From the NCBI GenBank assembly GCA_038087015.1, contig JASBNA010000005.1:682001-746000 (forward strand): DNA of 64,000 nucleotides, read 5' to 3'. Source of the stretch: Cerrena zonata. Taxonomy: Eukaryota > Basidiomycota > Agaricomycetes > Polyporales > Cerrenaceae. A model generated the notes under the pieces. That model was not told the origin of the DNA, ran no database searches, and was given only the letters and a program-made list of their open reading frames with translations. Shown piece after piece: positions 11,866 through 22,626 of this stretch; the stretch's first letter is position 1; each line of letters starts with the position of its first letter. A program made the position numbers and the translations under genes.

Positions 11866-12823
11866 AGCGACGCACGGATGGACTACCTGGTATGTCTACA
11901 GTTGCTTGCGTAGTAATCTATCTCACTTCATTAATGTGTAGGGCTATCCGAAAAGACAACCCCCGCTCTGGGTGGGCACTCCTTTGAGGAGTGCATTCGA
12001 CTTATAGCCGCCCTCGAACACACTCACAACTGAGGATATATGGCACGCCGAGGAACCCTCCAACCACGAAGTTGAGTTATTCGAGGAGAAGCAAAAGGGA
12101 GTCTTATAGAGCGGATGCTCAGAGCAGTTATCTTGATTTGTTACTAGAGAATTATAACAGTATGTTGACCCTAATGTTGCCTATTAATATGATTGATCCG
12201 GGCAAAAGTTAAAGATTGCACAGCAAGAGTGCAAAATATAAAGAGAATAATGATAATGACAACGGACGGAGGGTGCAAATGGAACCGAAGAAACAAATTG
12301 ACTGGCAACAAGAACTGCGTTCACACCTTCCCCTTTCTCCTTATCAGTTTCCTCTTTATCTCTTTCATTCACTTCACACCTACAGTAGTCCTACACCCAC
12401 AAGTACCACCCTATCTTAATACTGCAGACGCCGCGCATAATTTCTGCGTCCGCACATATAACTGCTCAGACCTCATAATCTCCCTTCCCGGCGAGGTCTC
12501 CTCGCAGATGTTTTTGGTAGCTACTTTTATTCTTTACATGTATGTACTGTACAGCGCTCTCCCAGTCCAACATAGGGCCAGGCCCTCGGGGACTTTAAAC
12601 AAGGATTTTAAAAAAAAAAAAAAAAAAAGAACTGCGTTATTAAGAAGACCGTCTCCTCGATGCAGATATAAGGATAAGAACATGGATAAATAATACTAGC
12701 TTACCATGTCACAGTATCAACATGTGTTGTGAAGTTACGCCGTAATCTTATCTTATCTAAGAACGTTAGAGTATACGGTAGTGTTGTTATACAGTAATCG
12801 CCTCAGTGAATTGAACCGCCACT
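11866..12823. other. Intergenic region with poly-A tract
   Basis: 958 bp between the F-box gene and DUF7918 copy A. Open frames here (for example 12193-12693) read through the adenine tract and are low-complexity; none is convincing. Confidence 0.4.
12610..12628 (+). repeat. A19 homopolymer
   Basis: Nineteen adenines in a row, preceded by GGATTTT. It could be a slippage tract or the tail of a retro-inserted sequence; no target-site duplication or parent sequence was recognised. Confidence 0.8.
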
Positions 12824-13948
12824 ATGAAACTTCACGACCTCGATTTTCATATATACTCAGAAGACAAACCATTACCTGAGTACCAAACCAAAACAGACGC
12901 AAGCACGAAAACTATTACGTCTTTCATCCCGAGCCACCCTGGTAAAGTATGTCTTCAAGAGTTGCCACAACACTGAACCGAGCTCTGACAGGAGTTCTCT
13001 ACAGGAGTTTCAGATCCGTTGGACCTCACAGAGAACTGAACATCTAAGGGTAATATGTCGTGTCGATGGTCATGAGATTGTCCGAAAACTCACTTGGCCA
13101 TCCCGCTCCGGATGTACAAAAGGCATATATGTTGCTGCTGACCAGGTTATGCCCCTGGTATTCTCCAATCTGGTCCTTCTAGGTCAGTGCACACTTCATG
13201 TGATATATAATTGTCTAACATGATAATAGATGATGATAGTCTTGTACAGGACAGTTCAACCACGGAAAAGTTGGGTACCATAGAGATGGAAGTAATCCGT
13301 GTCATTCGTAGAGGTCCTAGCGAATCCAGCCCAAGCACGGATTTCAGAGGTGTAGGCCCTGTACATGAGAAGAGTAAGAAGGTTGGCGGACACTGTGTCT
13401 CGTATGTGATAATCATAAGTTTTTGGCGCTCTCTTGAATTAACATCTCATCCTAGCTTCGGAAAGGCTCGGCCGTGTGCCCCTTCTGCATGGGCCACTGC
13501 GACTACTATGCATCCTGCAGAAGGCCACTGGGCCAAGTTCGTCTTTCAGTATAGACCGGAAGGTATATCATGAAGAACTTTCAGATTTTCGTAAGTTGAC
13601 ATATGCCCTTAGGAATTCTGCGTGCGCAAGGCATCATCGAAGAACCTCAATCACCCGAACCTGTTGGACATGAGTCTATCCCGAAGGCAATCAAACGATC
13701 AAGGAGTGCTGCACCTGCTGGAGAAAACCCACAACAAAACGCGTCGAGCAGCTCATTAGTAAGTGTTTGAACTATGTACTCAGAAGCTATTGTTAACAAT
13801 TATGTGATAGGAACGCTCAACCAAGAGGGTTAAAACAGAAAGTCAAGATGACAATCTTATTGACCTAACACAGGTGGGAGAAGACCCTCCCAAGCTATTG
13901 GATCCGTCTCTAAGAGGAACGGTTATTGATTTGACTCTGGATGACTGA
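12824..13948 (+). CDS. DUF7918-type protein, copy A
   Basis: Six exons (12824-12946, 13005-13182, 13230-13401, 13456-13562, 13613-13758, 13811-13948) encode 287 residues. The first ~200 residues form a beta-rich domain common in Agaricomycetes (start MKLHDLDFHIYSEDK; later GPVHEKSKKVGGHCVSFG and HWAKFVFQYRPEGILRAQG), which I assign to the DUF7918 family from memory of that pattern. The tail is basic and Ser-rich (KRSRSAA, TKRVKTE: probable nuclear signals). It ends with two hydrophobic-acidic motifs, LIDLTQ and VIDLTLDD, which look like SUMO-interaction motifs. Copy B at 20442 has the same exon layout. No biochemical role is known to me; a nuclear SUMO-binding protein is an inference. Confidence 0.85.
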
Positions 13949-14240
13949 ACCAGGACCACGTCTTGGCGACGTCTTTTATTGTATATTTCTTCATTCTTGG
14001 TTGTATACCTATGGTTGAGTTCTATTGGGACTTTTAATGTCTACATATTATCTGTGCAGAATGATTTCTTGATTTTGTATTTGTAACGGCTTCTCAGATT
14101 CCGTGAATAAATCGGTGTTCACGCTGTTATCATGAAGCGCCCATTGTTGAGAGTACTCAGGCTGATGCTTCGTATATGGCAACAATAGGTGGGCTCGCCA
14201 TTCTTCTCCTTATACGATCTCCCATGCCCCAACGTCGACG

Positions 14241-15338
14241 ATGCCATCAACGAGTAATCATGAAGGTAGAGTGCTTCAGGTGTTAATCACAGGATTCGGA
14301 GTAAGCACAAAATAGTGATGTCACGGTAGGGTATGATACAGCCGCTGATCGATGATCCTCTGCAGGCATTCAGAAACTACGAGGACAATCCATCGTGGTT
14401 AGCGGTCAGAGGTCTTCATGGCGCTCGACTTGACCTTTCGACCACACCTGAATTCAATCCTGGCCCAGAGTCTTCGAACCCTGTTTCGACATCCGGAGCA
14501 GCGGTAGCTCATATCCAGTGCATTCAGGTACCTGTTCACTATGGATCCATTTTGGATATAGTACCTCGATTGCATGGATCGAAGAAGCCATACTCACCTC
14601 ACGCTGAGAAATGGTTTGATGAGCGATGTGACGACACTGGCTTAGCCGGTGAGGAAGGGAAACATTACCCAAATGGATACCGAATCGAACACCCTGAAGA
14701 TGGGTTTGACGTGATTATTCACGTGGGGGTTGGGAAGACTGGTGCTCTTCGGGTTGAAACGCTCGGACACAAGGTCGGATACAAACATGAAGATGCCAGG
14801 GAAGACCTGGCACCGGAAGTGATCCAGGCGAATATCGCAGCAGATAGCGATACTAATGGCAAAGGACTTTCTGATGATTATAGTCAAATTGAATATGATC
14901 CATCCGTCGCCAATGAGGAGCTATTCAAAGATGGAAAGCTCCGTGGATTTGGTGAAGGATACGAGGCTTTTCACTTGGAAGAGAGGACAACCGTGAATGT
15001 TCCGGATATTGTTGAGCGCTTGAAGCAGCAGGGGATGGGGGTGAGTCTTAACACTTGAAATCCAAGTCTGAGGTCACGATCACTTCCCGCTCATTCTTGA
15101 ACGTTACGAACATTTCTAGGGTAACGTCTGCCAATCTGAAAACGCCGGGCGCTATCTCTGCGATTTCATCTTCTACTGCTCGCTCTGCGAAGCAAAACGT
15201 CGAAGCAAACAGGGGGTAAAGAAAGCGAGTGTACTGTTCCTTCACGTTCCACCTATCGACAAGGATTTGTCCACGGAGTCCTGTACTTCTGCTATTCGAT
15301 GCATTGCTTGGTACCTGGCCACTGCACAAACCTCTTAA
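14241..15338 (+). CDS. Pyroglutamyl-peptidase I (peptidase C15) family protein
   Basis: Cysteine peptidase fold that removes N-terminal pyroglutamate. Three exons (14241-14300, 14342-15040, 15120-15338) give 325 residues. Signatures: RVLQVLITGFGP at the start (the family GFGP motif, split by a short 41-nt intron after GFG); NPSWLAVRGLHG; VIIHVGVGKTGALRVETLGH; and SENAGRYLCDFIFYCSL, where the Cys of YLCDF aligns with the catalytic cysteine. The LFLHVPP segment supplies the catalytic His. The protein is longer than bacterial enzymes (~215 aa) owing to acidic insertions (residues ~170-200), as is common in fungal members. It is cytosolic (no signal peptide). Start: ATG at 14241 puts only eleven residues before the first beta-strand. 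Confidence 0.87.
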
Positions 15339-15880
15339 CCATAATTTTACCTTTGCATGATAAGTTTTGTACGTTTATTTACGCAGAGGGCCAGGGTATC
15401 CCCAGTAGTTCGTCGCTTCATATTACCAGGACTTTGTAGTATGGCGTCGGTGAGCACCCACCAGTAGTGATGTATAGAAATCAGGGTCGGCCTGGGCAAA
15501 GGTGCTTCGAATTTTTCTGTATTGCCTAGATCTATACATCATCGTTTCCTATCATTCTTAGGTCCTTATTCAAAGCTTTATTCTGTAATCATTAGTGGCG
15601 GTCTGTTTCGGTACCAGTTCAAATAAGGAAAAGCAAGGTCGAAATAGCATACTACTTGGGTCTGTGACGCTCAAGTGATTAGAATTCTAGACCGTAGTGT
15701 TGGATATGGAGACAAAGACTTTCCATGGTATTTTGTGTAGTCATGGTGGTGGTACTTGAACAAGTTCAAAATCAAATAATATTGACTCGGATAGCCGAGT
15801 CAGTATTAACTTGCAAGCGCCGGTATATGCCTCCTTGATTCGGCCTCCAAATTTGTGTAGACTCGGACTCCATCAAGTAT
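15339..15880. other. Intergenic region
   Basis: 542 bp with no supported gene. It contains the palindromic element listed at 15783-15802, about 80-100 bp before the next start codon. Confidence 0.4.
15783..15802. repeat. Perfect inverted repeat with TGACTC half-sites
   Basis: TGACTCGG-ATAG-CCGAGTCA: two 8-nt arms around a 4-nt spacer, 79-98 nt upstream of the ATG at 15881. TGACTC is the half-site core bound by Gcn4-like bZIP factors, and CGG/CCG ends suit zinc-cluster factors. A regulator site is possible but unproven. Confidence 0.5.
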
Positions 15881-17183
15881 ATGAACATGTCTAGGTCATA
15901 CGCTGCGCCTGTTACGAAAGACAACGTCTTCTTCTACTCAGATGAGCTATACGTCGAAGTTACAGATGGCGGACCATACTCCAGGCACCGTTATGGACGT
16001 GCCAGCCCGTCTAGACTCTACGACCTCTTAACCTATGAGGATCGGGGCCCAGTACTTACGAAGAAAGGTGTCCCTGCGAAAAGGCAGCCTTTCCACAAAG
16101 ACGAGACAGGTCATTTCTATTGCGCCCAGCTCCTTCACTATGGACTGAAGCCGCTCAAGACGAAAGCAGCAGCAAAGAAGCATCTCCTAGCCGCATTCGG
16201 GTCTGACCAGACTCTTAGGGTACCGGACCACATCGTTCAGTTAGAGAACGAACTGAAGGATCTGTATGCACGAAGTAACGCCCAAGCCAAGATACGGTAC
16301 GAGAACGAGAAACGTGAACGCGAGATAGCCGAGAAGAAACGATGGGAAGATTTACGAAAGAAGCAAGAGAGGATCGAGGCGGATGTTGTTGCTGCCAGTA
16401 AACCCAATGTTCAAGCGACCTCCAAGAAGAGAAAGTCACAGAACGATGGGAATTCTAATCCTTCAAAGGGTAGAAAGAAGAAGAACGGTGAACCTAGCGG
16501 TTCCCAAAATTCAGACGTGCGTATTATTTACTGTTTAGATACACACCGTGGCATCTTACCTGAAATATATTTAGCTCACATCTCTTGACCTGTCCGGATT
16601 GTGGGATATCGCTTGCCCATCTCTAGCAGAAGAATATTCAGGTTATTCTGCTGAGATGACCATGAAAATGTCCACTTCCCGCGGCAGCTTGAAAGATGGC
16701 CATTTATGGATTTCGTTTGATTTCGGTGTTATTTCTGGAGTCATGCGCTGCCAGGCTCTTCCTCTTCCCGCTAACAGCACACTCTCCTTTGAATGGCGCG
16801 GCAGCGAGTCTGGCGAAGGTCAGATGACTTTCGAGAGCATCAATAAGGGGACGATCACATTCCTTGGGAACGGCAAGCTCAAGGGTGTTCTTAACGGGGA
16901 CTATGTCCCCAAAAAGAATACCCCCTTCTTCGGCACGCAAAACCAGGAAAATCTGAGGCGTGTGGTATGGGTCAAATCCGTCCGTCAGTGGAAGGAAACA
17001 TGGAGAGGTATCAACGCAAATTCTTACGAGGTGGCCAACCAGGCGAGATGGGGGAAGTGGGTATCTGATGAGGGATGCGACGAGGACCCCGCTGATTCGG
17101 ACACAACTGAGGCTGGTGGAGATTCAAATTCGGATTCGCAACCAGAATACCTCAGTGAAGAGGAAGACGGGTTTGCTTTCTGA
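15881..17183 (+). CDS. Uncharacterised basidiomycete protein, basic coiled coil plus beta-rich C-terminal domain
   Basis: Two exons (15881-16516 and 16575-17183) give 414 residues. I do not recognise a named family. The N-terminal third is globular (DNVFFYSDELYVEVTDGG). Residues ~115-170 are a charged coiled coil (VQLENELKDLYARS, then EKREREIAEKKRWEDLRKKQ). This is followed by a basic nuclear-type region (KKRKS, KGRKKK). After the intron comes a conserved-looking module starting LDLSGLWDIACPSLAEEY, with HLWISFDFGVISGVMRC, reminiscent of uncharacterised fungal proteins of lipocalin-like beta character. The C-terminus is acidic (SEEEDGFAF). Likely nuclear, by composition only. It runs in the same direction as the flanking pyroglutamyl-peptidase gene and converges with the DM9-vWA gene. 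Confidence 0.7.
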
Positions 17184-17549
17184 AAACGGGGATTGGATTG
17201 CACGCAAACACTACCCTGAAAGGATTTCTGTCATCAGATTACCAGATGTAATGAAGATCCCCTAAGTCACAGAGACCGGAGACTTAGAACAAGCACACTT
17301 TCATAAAGAGGGTCACGGACTAGGATGTGCATGAGGTCAGTCTGAGAAACCGGTAGGTAGGTATTCGGCGGGAGCGTCTACATTCTATATCGATTGCACT
17401 CTTTTGGGAAGGAGGATTGTTTATTCGATACGATGAACGATATCATACAACTGGTACAGCGAATGTGAAATGTGTTGTTACATTGTACGGACGAAGAAGT
17501 GAGATTTTACGTGTTGTTATTGAATGGGTAAGACTAGACCTTCGCTGGT
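17184..17549. other. Short convergent intergenic region
   Basis: 366 bp between the converging 3' ends of the coiled-coil gene and the DM9-vWA gene; no feature seen beyond presumed 3' UTRs. Confidence 0.4.
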
Positions 17550-19194
17550 TTATTTGGGTAGAGGGTCAGTACCTTGTTGGTCTTGGTCGATATATCGCGA
17601 CATTGCTCCCATCAAAATCTTCGCCATCATCTTCAGGTGTTGCTTGCCAGAGGCCTCAGGGTTGTATTTGACCGTGTCGACTATGTCCTAGTAAATCCAA
17701 CGGGTAATACTTGAGTTCGATAAAAGAGGGAAATGCGTTGGAAACATACTTTGATTTTGTACAATTCTATCAGCTTGTCATCGAGTCGCTGGAGGTTCTT
17801 GGTTACCTCCGGAGCATCGCCGATCTGAACAAGCTGAATGCCAAAGGAGAAGGCAGGAAGCCTCTTTTCACCAAGACTTCGACCAATCTCAACAATGACG
17901 TCCTCCAAAGAATTTTCTTCTCCTATAAGGACGCTGAAATGAGTTTTTGGCAATGACAATATTACGAGAAATCGGTTACCCGGTTCCATAGCACCATCAG
18001 TGATCACAATAACGCTGATGGGACGTTTGTTCTTGTCTAGCTCAAAGAGGAGATCTTGCGACAGAGTTTTGAGTCTCTTGTCGATGGTTATAACACCTAA
18101 TACAAGGATTGGTCTCGGTTCAGTTATACACTTATAATCCGTAATCGTACCATCTGGAGCGAAGCTGTCTAACTCCGACAAAACCTACAGTCGTTGTTGC
18201 CATGTAAGTATAAAAGATAACGAGAATGTTTGACATACCTTCTCGCCCTTAAGGACACTTTCTTCGTTAAAGAAATAGAGGTCCAGGCCTTCAGCATTGT
18301 AGTCCCTCAACATCGTAGATATAGCAACTACAGCCTGTTTAGCGTTGTCCCAGGGTGTACCTCTCATCTGAAGACCTTATCAGAACCAAAACGTGACTAT
18401 CATCGTAAATTCCTCACCGAGAATGAGTCATCGAGGAGTACGACGGTCTTTATCGATCTGCATAAATCCCATCATCTAAGTCGCTCGCATTGGAGAGGAT
18501 ATGAAGATCCGAACCTCAGTTTTTCGGCGAACATATCGGAGAGAGAATATTGAGAGCGAAGACTCGAATAGTAGTAACTAGCTCCCTTGACTAGTATCTC
18601 GTATTCACGGACCTAGAGAATATGTAAGCCTCATGTATCATAGATCTGCCTGAGGACAAGGACACACTTTGATGACCTTGCCATTGTAATAGATAGTAGC
18701 ACCCGATTTGGAGCCAGCCCCATTCACAGTGTCTAAGTAGGAATGAATATCAAAGCTAAATACACAAGGGATTATGTTACGTACATATGCCATCCTATAT
18801 TTACAGGATTTTAATTAGATGATGTTGATGCAGAATGGACGAATGTTAAGCCTTGCCTCGTAGAATGTGCGTGCAACATAGAGCTTTTTTCCTAGACCGT
18901 CAGCGCCGATAACAACAGCGTTCTGAGGGATGATCTGGTGTGAAGTAACGAGGACAGAGTCGTTCTTGTTTTCTTCAGGCTCGACAAAGATCTGGTATAG
19001 AGGGTTAGTAAGTTGATAGTACGCAACACTCAAGAACGAGCACACACCCATGCGTACGGCGTCTGGGAAGGGTTTTTTGTGAGGTCGGCCGTTACATTTC
19101 GAGCCGTCGCGAGCCAATCTTCCTTCGATTGAAAAGACCTCTTCGCAGTGAAAGATCCGGGGAAGTCAGAGATGATGTCTGAGGAGGAAACCAT
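17550..19194 (-). CDS. DM9 (DUF3421)-von Willebrand factor A domain fusion protein
   Basis: Eleven exons (19194-19048, 18991-18857, 18794-18785, 18732-18668, 18612-18515, 18457-18418, 18367-18239, 18184-18151, 18096-17980, 17922-17750, 17687-17550) sum to 361 codons plus stop. Residues ~50-130 resemble a DM9/DUF3421 carbohydrate-binding-type repeat: IPQNAVVIGADGLGKKLYVA then RTFYEDGIYTVNGAGS and VREYEILV. Residues ~150-340 are a vWA domain: TVVLLDDSFSMRGTPWDNA holds the MIDAS DxSxS motif; PDGVITIDKRL supplies the Thr region; VIVITDGA supplies the distal Asp; FGIQLVQIGD and DIVDT are typical of fungal vWA proteins. No signal peptide. The model needs a GC-AG intron (18795-18856) and a 10-nt exon. 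Function unknown; probably a metal-dependent binding or scaffold protein. Confidence 0.82.
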
Positions 19195-19289
19195 ATCGAT
19201 GAGACAATGATGTATGTACTAGAGATGATGTGTTAGAGAGAAATATGAATGAAGGCGAAGCTGGAGTTGACCGGACTAGACTTGTTAGC

Positions 19290-19296
19290 TTTTATA
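19290..19296 (-). promoter_or_regulatory. TATA box of the DM9-vWA gene
   Basis: TATAAAA on the minus strand, about 96-102 nt upstream of the start codon at 19194. Confidence 0.45.
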
Positions 19297-20285
19297 GAAA
19301 AAATGGGGGGACTTGATACGGAGCGGACCTTCCGTTCTATATCTACAACGATGTATCAACTCAACGGTAAGCTGGATGCGAGGCTTGGAAGGAAGATGAA
19401 AAAGAACGAACGTGACGAGAACGTTGCAGCGATAGCAAAGCTAAGTTATTGCAGCTCCAAGCAGCCCATATGTGCAGACACAATCTTTGAGTAAGAATGA
19501 CCTGGTGAAGAGGTACATGTAGAATTCGAACGGTACATGATCACTTTATCTGTTTGATCATAACCTGGATGAGACTCGGAGATCGTTAATTTTAATGAAG
19601 GCAGTGAAAGTTAAAGTTCTGTCAGGGAGTACGTACCGGAAAGAAACAGGTCTCCTCAATGTAAGCATGACAGTCAATTCTAAATAAAGTTGTTCCCCCA
19701 ACACGTTGCGAATGTAAGCATGACGAGGGTTTTACACATATGAGTACCTCTCAGACATACGGCTTCGCAAGAATACTGGGAGGGATCATGAGACTGAAAG
19801 TAGGGCGCGACACCTATGTGGCACCGACAGGTCTAGGCGTTGAGAGGAAAGTTCGCATAAGAAGGGTGTCGCATTTGCTTGCTGAGGACTTAGGTCACTG
19901 TAACGAGTACACTAGAAACGCAATGTCTACAACTTGATTCGGGACTCTGCTTGCAATGTACGCTCTGATTTTGGCATCTACATCGAGAAGATAGTCGCTC
20001 TCTATCATACTTGCAATGTTGAAAGTTGCGCAATCAATGCGTCTTTTTGCTATCAATTGGAGCAGTCAATATTCAATCTTCATAATCTAATTGTGTCGTC
20101 GACAAGCATGCAGATAGGTTACATCTGGAAAGTCTAGCGAGAAAGAATTGGATGGAGCTCGCTATTCAGAGAGGAGAGATCATGGTGGAGTGAAGTCTTA
20201 GCCTCTAACCTCTGCTGATGGCTAGCATAAATATTATCTTATTAATTTCACAATAGTCTTTATTAATATTGACAGATATAAGTTT

Positions 20286-20314
20286 GGTAGTAAGTAAGCT
20301 TACTAGTTACTACC
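20286..20314. repeat. Imperfectly nested palindrome in AT-rich patch
   Basis: GGTAGTAA and TTACTACC arms (8 nt, perfect) surround an inner GTAAGCTTAC palindrome; it could form a hairpin. It lies 130-155 bp upstream of the DUF7918 copy B start. Confidence 0.6.
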
Positions 20315-20361
20315 TAAGCCCAGTAAGTTTAAGTACTTATAGTCAGTAGCATAGCATTGGT

Positions 20362-20377
20362 AATATTAGCTAATATT
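20362..20377. repeat. Perfect 16-bp palindrome
   Basis: AATATTAGCTAATATT reads the same on both strands. It sits about 65 bp before the start of DUF7918 copy B. Confidence 0.6.
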
Positions 20378-20441
20378 CGGCTTTAGAGTAATATACCGGG
20401 CCTGTCCGATATTTACTGCATACCATATCACTACGGTCACG

Positions 20442-21593
20442 ATGGAACTCAAGGACGTCGAGCTTCACATAGAATCAGACGGCCACCGTGTATCTGAATA
20501 CCAAATAAAGACGGAACTTGATAAGAAGACTATTACATGCTTCATTCCAAGTACCGCTGGCAAAGTACGTAGTCGGCCACTGTCTGAACGATTTACTTGC
20601 TACTGGGGAAATGCAAATCTTACTGACTTGAAAATAACAAACAGAAGTTTGAGATCTATTGCGTCTCCAAGAGGCCTGAACTTTTGGCGGTATACTGTAC
20701 CATCGATGGTCGTCAGATCAATGGAACATTGTGTTCACCGTTCGCGTCCAGTTCGATAAAAGGCTTATTCTCTGCCGAAGACAAGATTGCGCCTTTACTC
20801 TTTTCTAGCTTAGTTCTAGTAGGTGAGTATTCTATATCACCTCCTTTCTATCTCTTAAAATTATTCCATAGATGACGAAACCTTTTCTTCGGATAGTGAA
20901 ACACTTGGAAAGTTGGGCACGATAGAGCTTCAAGTCATTCGCGTACATCGTACAGGTACCTCTCCAACCGCCTTGCTCGCAACTCCAAAGTGCATTGGTC
21001 CCGTACATGAGAAGAGCAAAAAGGTTGGAGGGCACTGTATCTCGTATGTAGCAGTGGCCTACTGTTGGTATTCTTGTTGACCTGTTGATCTAGCTTCGGA
21101 GAAGCATCTACCTGTGCCCCTGTTTCATGGGCAATCACAACCCCTATGTATCCTGCAGAAGGAAACTGGGCCAAATTTATCTTCAAATACAGACCAGAAG
21201 GTACATAACTTGCATAAAGGCTTCTCAGAGGTACTCAGCTAGATTCTTGCATTTAGAGATTTTACGTGCGCAAGGTATCATCGAGAAGCCGAAGACACCC
21301 CCACATAAATCTGGACCTGTCATGGCACCACTAAAACGATCAAGGAGTGCTGCTCTTGCAGAAGAGAACCAAACACCGAAGCTGTCAAGTACCTCTCAAG
21401 TAAGAGACCCCAGGGCCGTTCGCGCTAAGCATTTTTGATAATATTTCTTTGATAGGAGCATCCAGCCAAAAAGGTTAAGACAGAACGACAAGACGAAGAT
21501 GTTATTGATCTAACACAGGTGGGAGAGGACCCGCCGAAGCTGTTGGATCCATCTTTGCGAGGAACGGTTATCGACTTGACTCTGGACGACTGA
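20442..21593 (+). CDS. DUF7918-type protein, copy B
   Basis: Paralogue of the gene at 12824. Six exons (20442-20564, 20645-20822, 20872-21043, 21094-21200, 21257-21399, 21456-21593) of 123, 178, 172, 107, 143 and 138 nt match copy A except exon 5, which is one codon shorter; 286 residues. Shared blocks include GPVHEKSKKVGGHC, HKSG/KRSRSAA-type basic tail segments and the nearly identical C-terminus GEDPPKLLDPSLRGTVIDLT followed by LDD. A second SIM-like motif, VIDLTQ, precedes it. The proteins differ most in residues 1-100, which suggests an old duplication with the tail under strong constraint. Intron lengths differ between copies. Role unknown; probably nuclear. Confidence 0.85.
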
Positions 21594-22626
21594 GTCATGT
21601 CTCAGGACCATCTATTTTAATGGGTTTTTATTTGAGTTCTTGGTTAGTACAACATATGAGTTCCTTTGGAACCTTAATACCTACATGTATTATCTGGTCA
21701 TGATGAATCCTTATTTCTATACGCAATGATAATGATTCCGACTCCAAACCTGGGTTAGCGCTTAAATGGGGGCTCGCGTCTGGATCCCCACAATGACCTT
21801 ACCATCATCACCACCTACCACCATCGAATATTGATTGTTCGCAGAACATGGATAAAATCTTGGAACTTTTCCAGTCTACTGTCCTCCCTGAAGATTTTAT
21901 CTCAATACTCATAGAGCTACTCCGCAAAAGTTGCCCCCCTGACAGAACGCCTGACACGAATGACGTTCTGTCCAACCAGATAAAAGGTTTCCCGACAAAC
22001 CGTTTCCTGCGATTCGTCATAACGGATCCATCCCAGTGGTGCATCCGGTGGTTGAGATATATCGAAGGAGCGGTCAGCGTGCACGCTCGTATAGCAGAGG
22101 CTCTAGAGCTATCATAATTAGGACACGCGGTTGTGACAGAGATATTTGGGAACAGTCCATACCCGAAGTCCACTATCCGTACCATACGTGTTGATAGCTT
22201 ATGTCTCACGTTTACCCGAGCCTACACAGGCCCATCCACGAATCAGGCTTCTACGTAGAGGAGAATATATCCGGCGGGTATCATTGGCATTGTCTTCAAG
22301 GAAGAATGTGGACTTGCGCCCTCTGGTTTTCTGGATGCGGACTTCACTAACATCGATCGTCCTTTTTCTCATTTATTTAGGAAAAACATAATTATTTGAA
22401 TCTACTTTAATAGTAGTACAGCGAGACTAAGTATCGTTATGAGGTTACTGCTCGGCGCGCCAAGTGGATACATTCTCAACTTCTTCGAAAATCATCTTGA
22501 ACATGATGGAATGCTGGATTTGCTAGGTACAAACCAGGGACAAAGTTAACGGTATATCATTTATTACATATCTATCGTTCTATTCACTGGTCGTCTGTCG
22601 TACGAAGTGTGTACCGTCAACGAAAA
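21594..22626. other. Intergenic region with one small open frame
   Basis: 1.03 kb. An 89-codon frame at 21848-22117 (plus) opens MDKILELFQSTVLPEDFISI and has protein-like composition, but no homologue, partner exon or promoter is recognisable, and a minus-strand frame overlaps it. It is not called as a gene. Confidence 0.35.

Larger units (their letters stand above)
19195..20441. other. Intergenic region, AT-rich toward its 3' end
   Basis: 1.25 kb between the DM9-vWA gene and DUF7918 copy B, transcribed divergently. Open frames at 19249-19494 and 19740-20137 have no recognisable content. From about 20220 to 20400 the base composition becomes clearly AT-rich and palindromic. Confidence 0.45.

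Noticed and set aside
12193..12693. 166-codon plus-strand frame
   Set aside because: It runs through the A19 tract and is low-complexity; the overlapping frame 12216-12419 is equally good, so neither is convincing.
21808..22209. Overlapping plus and minus frames
   Set aside because: Both are short and unsupported; there is no way to choose and no domain.
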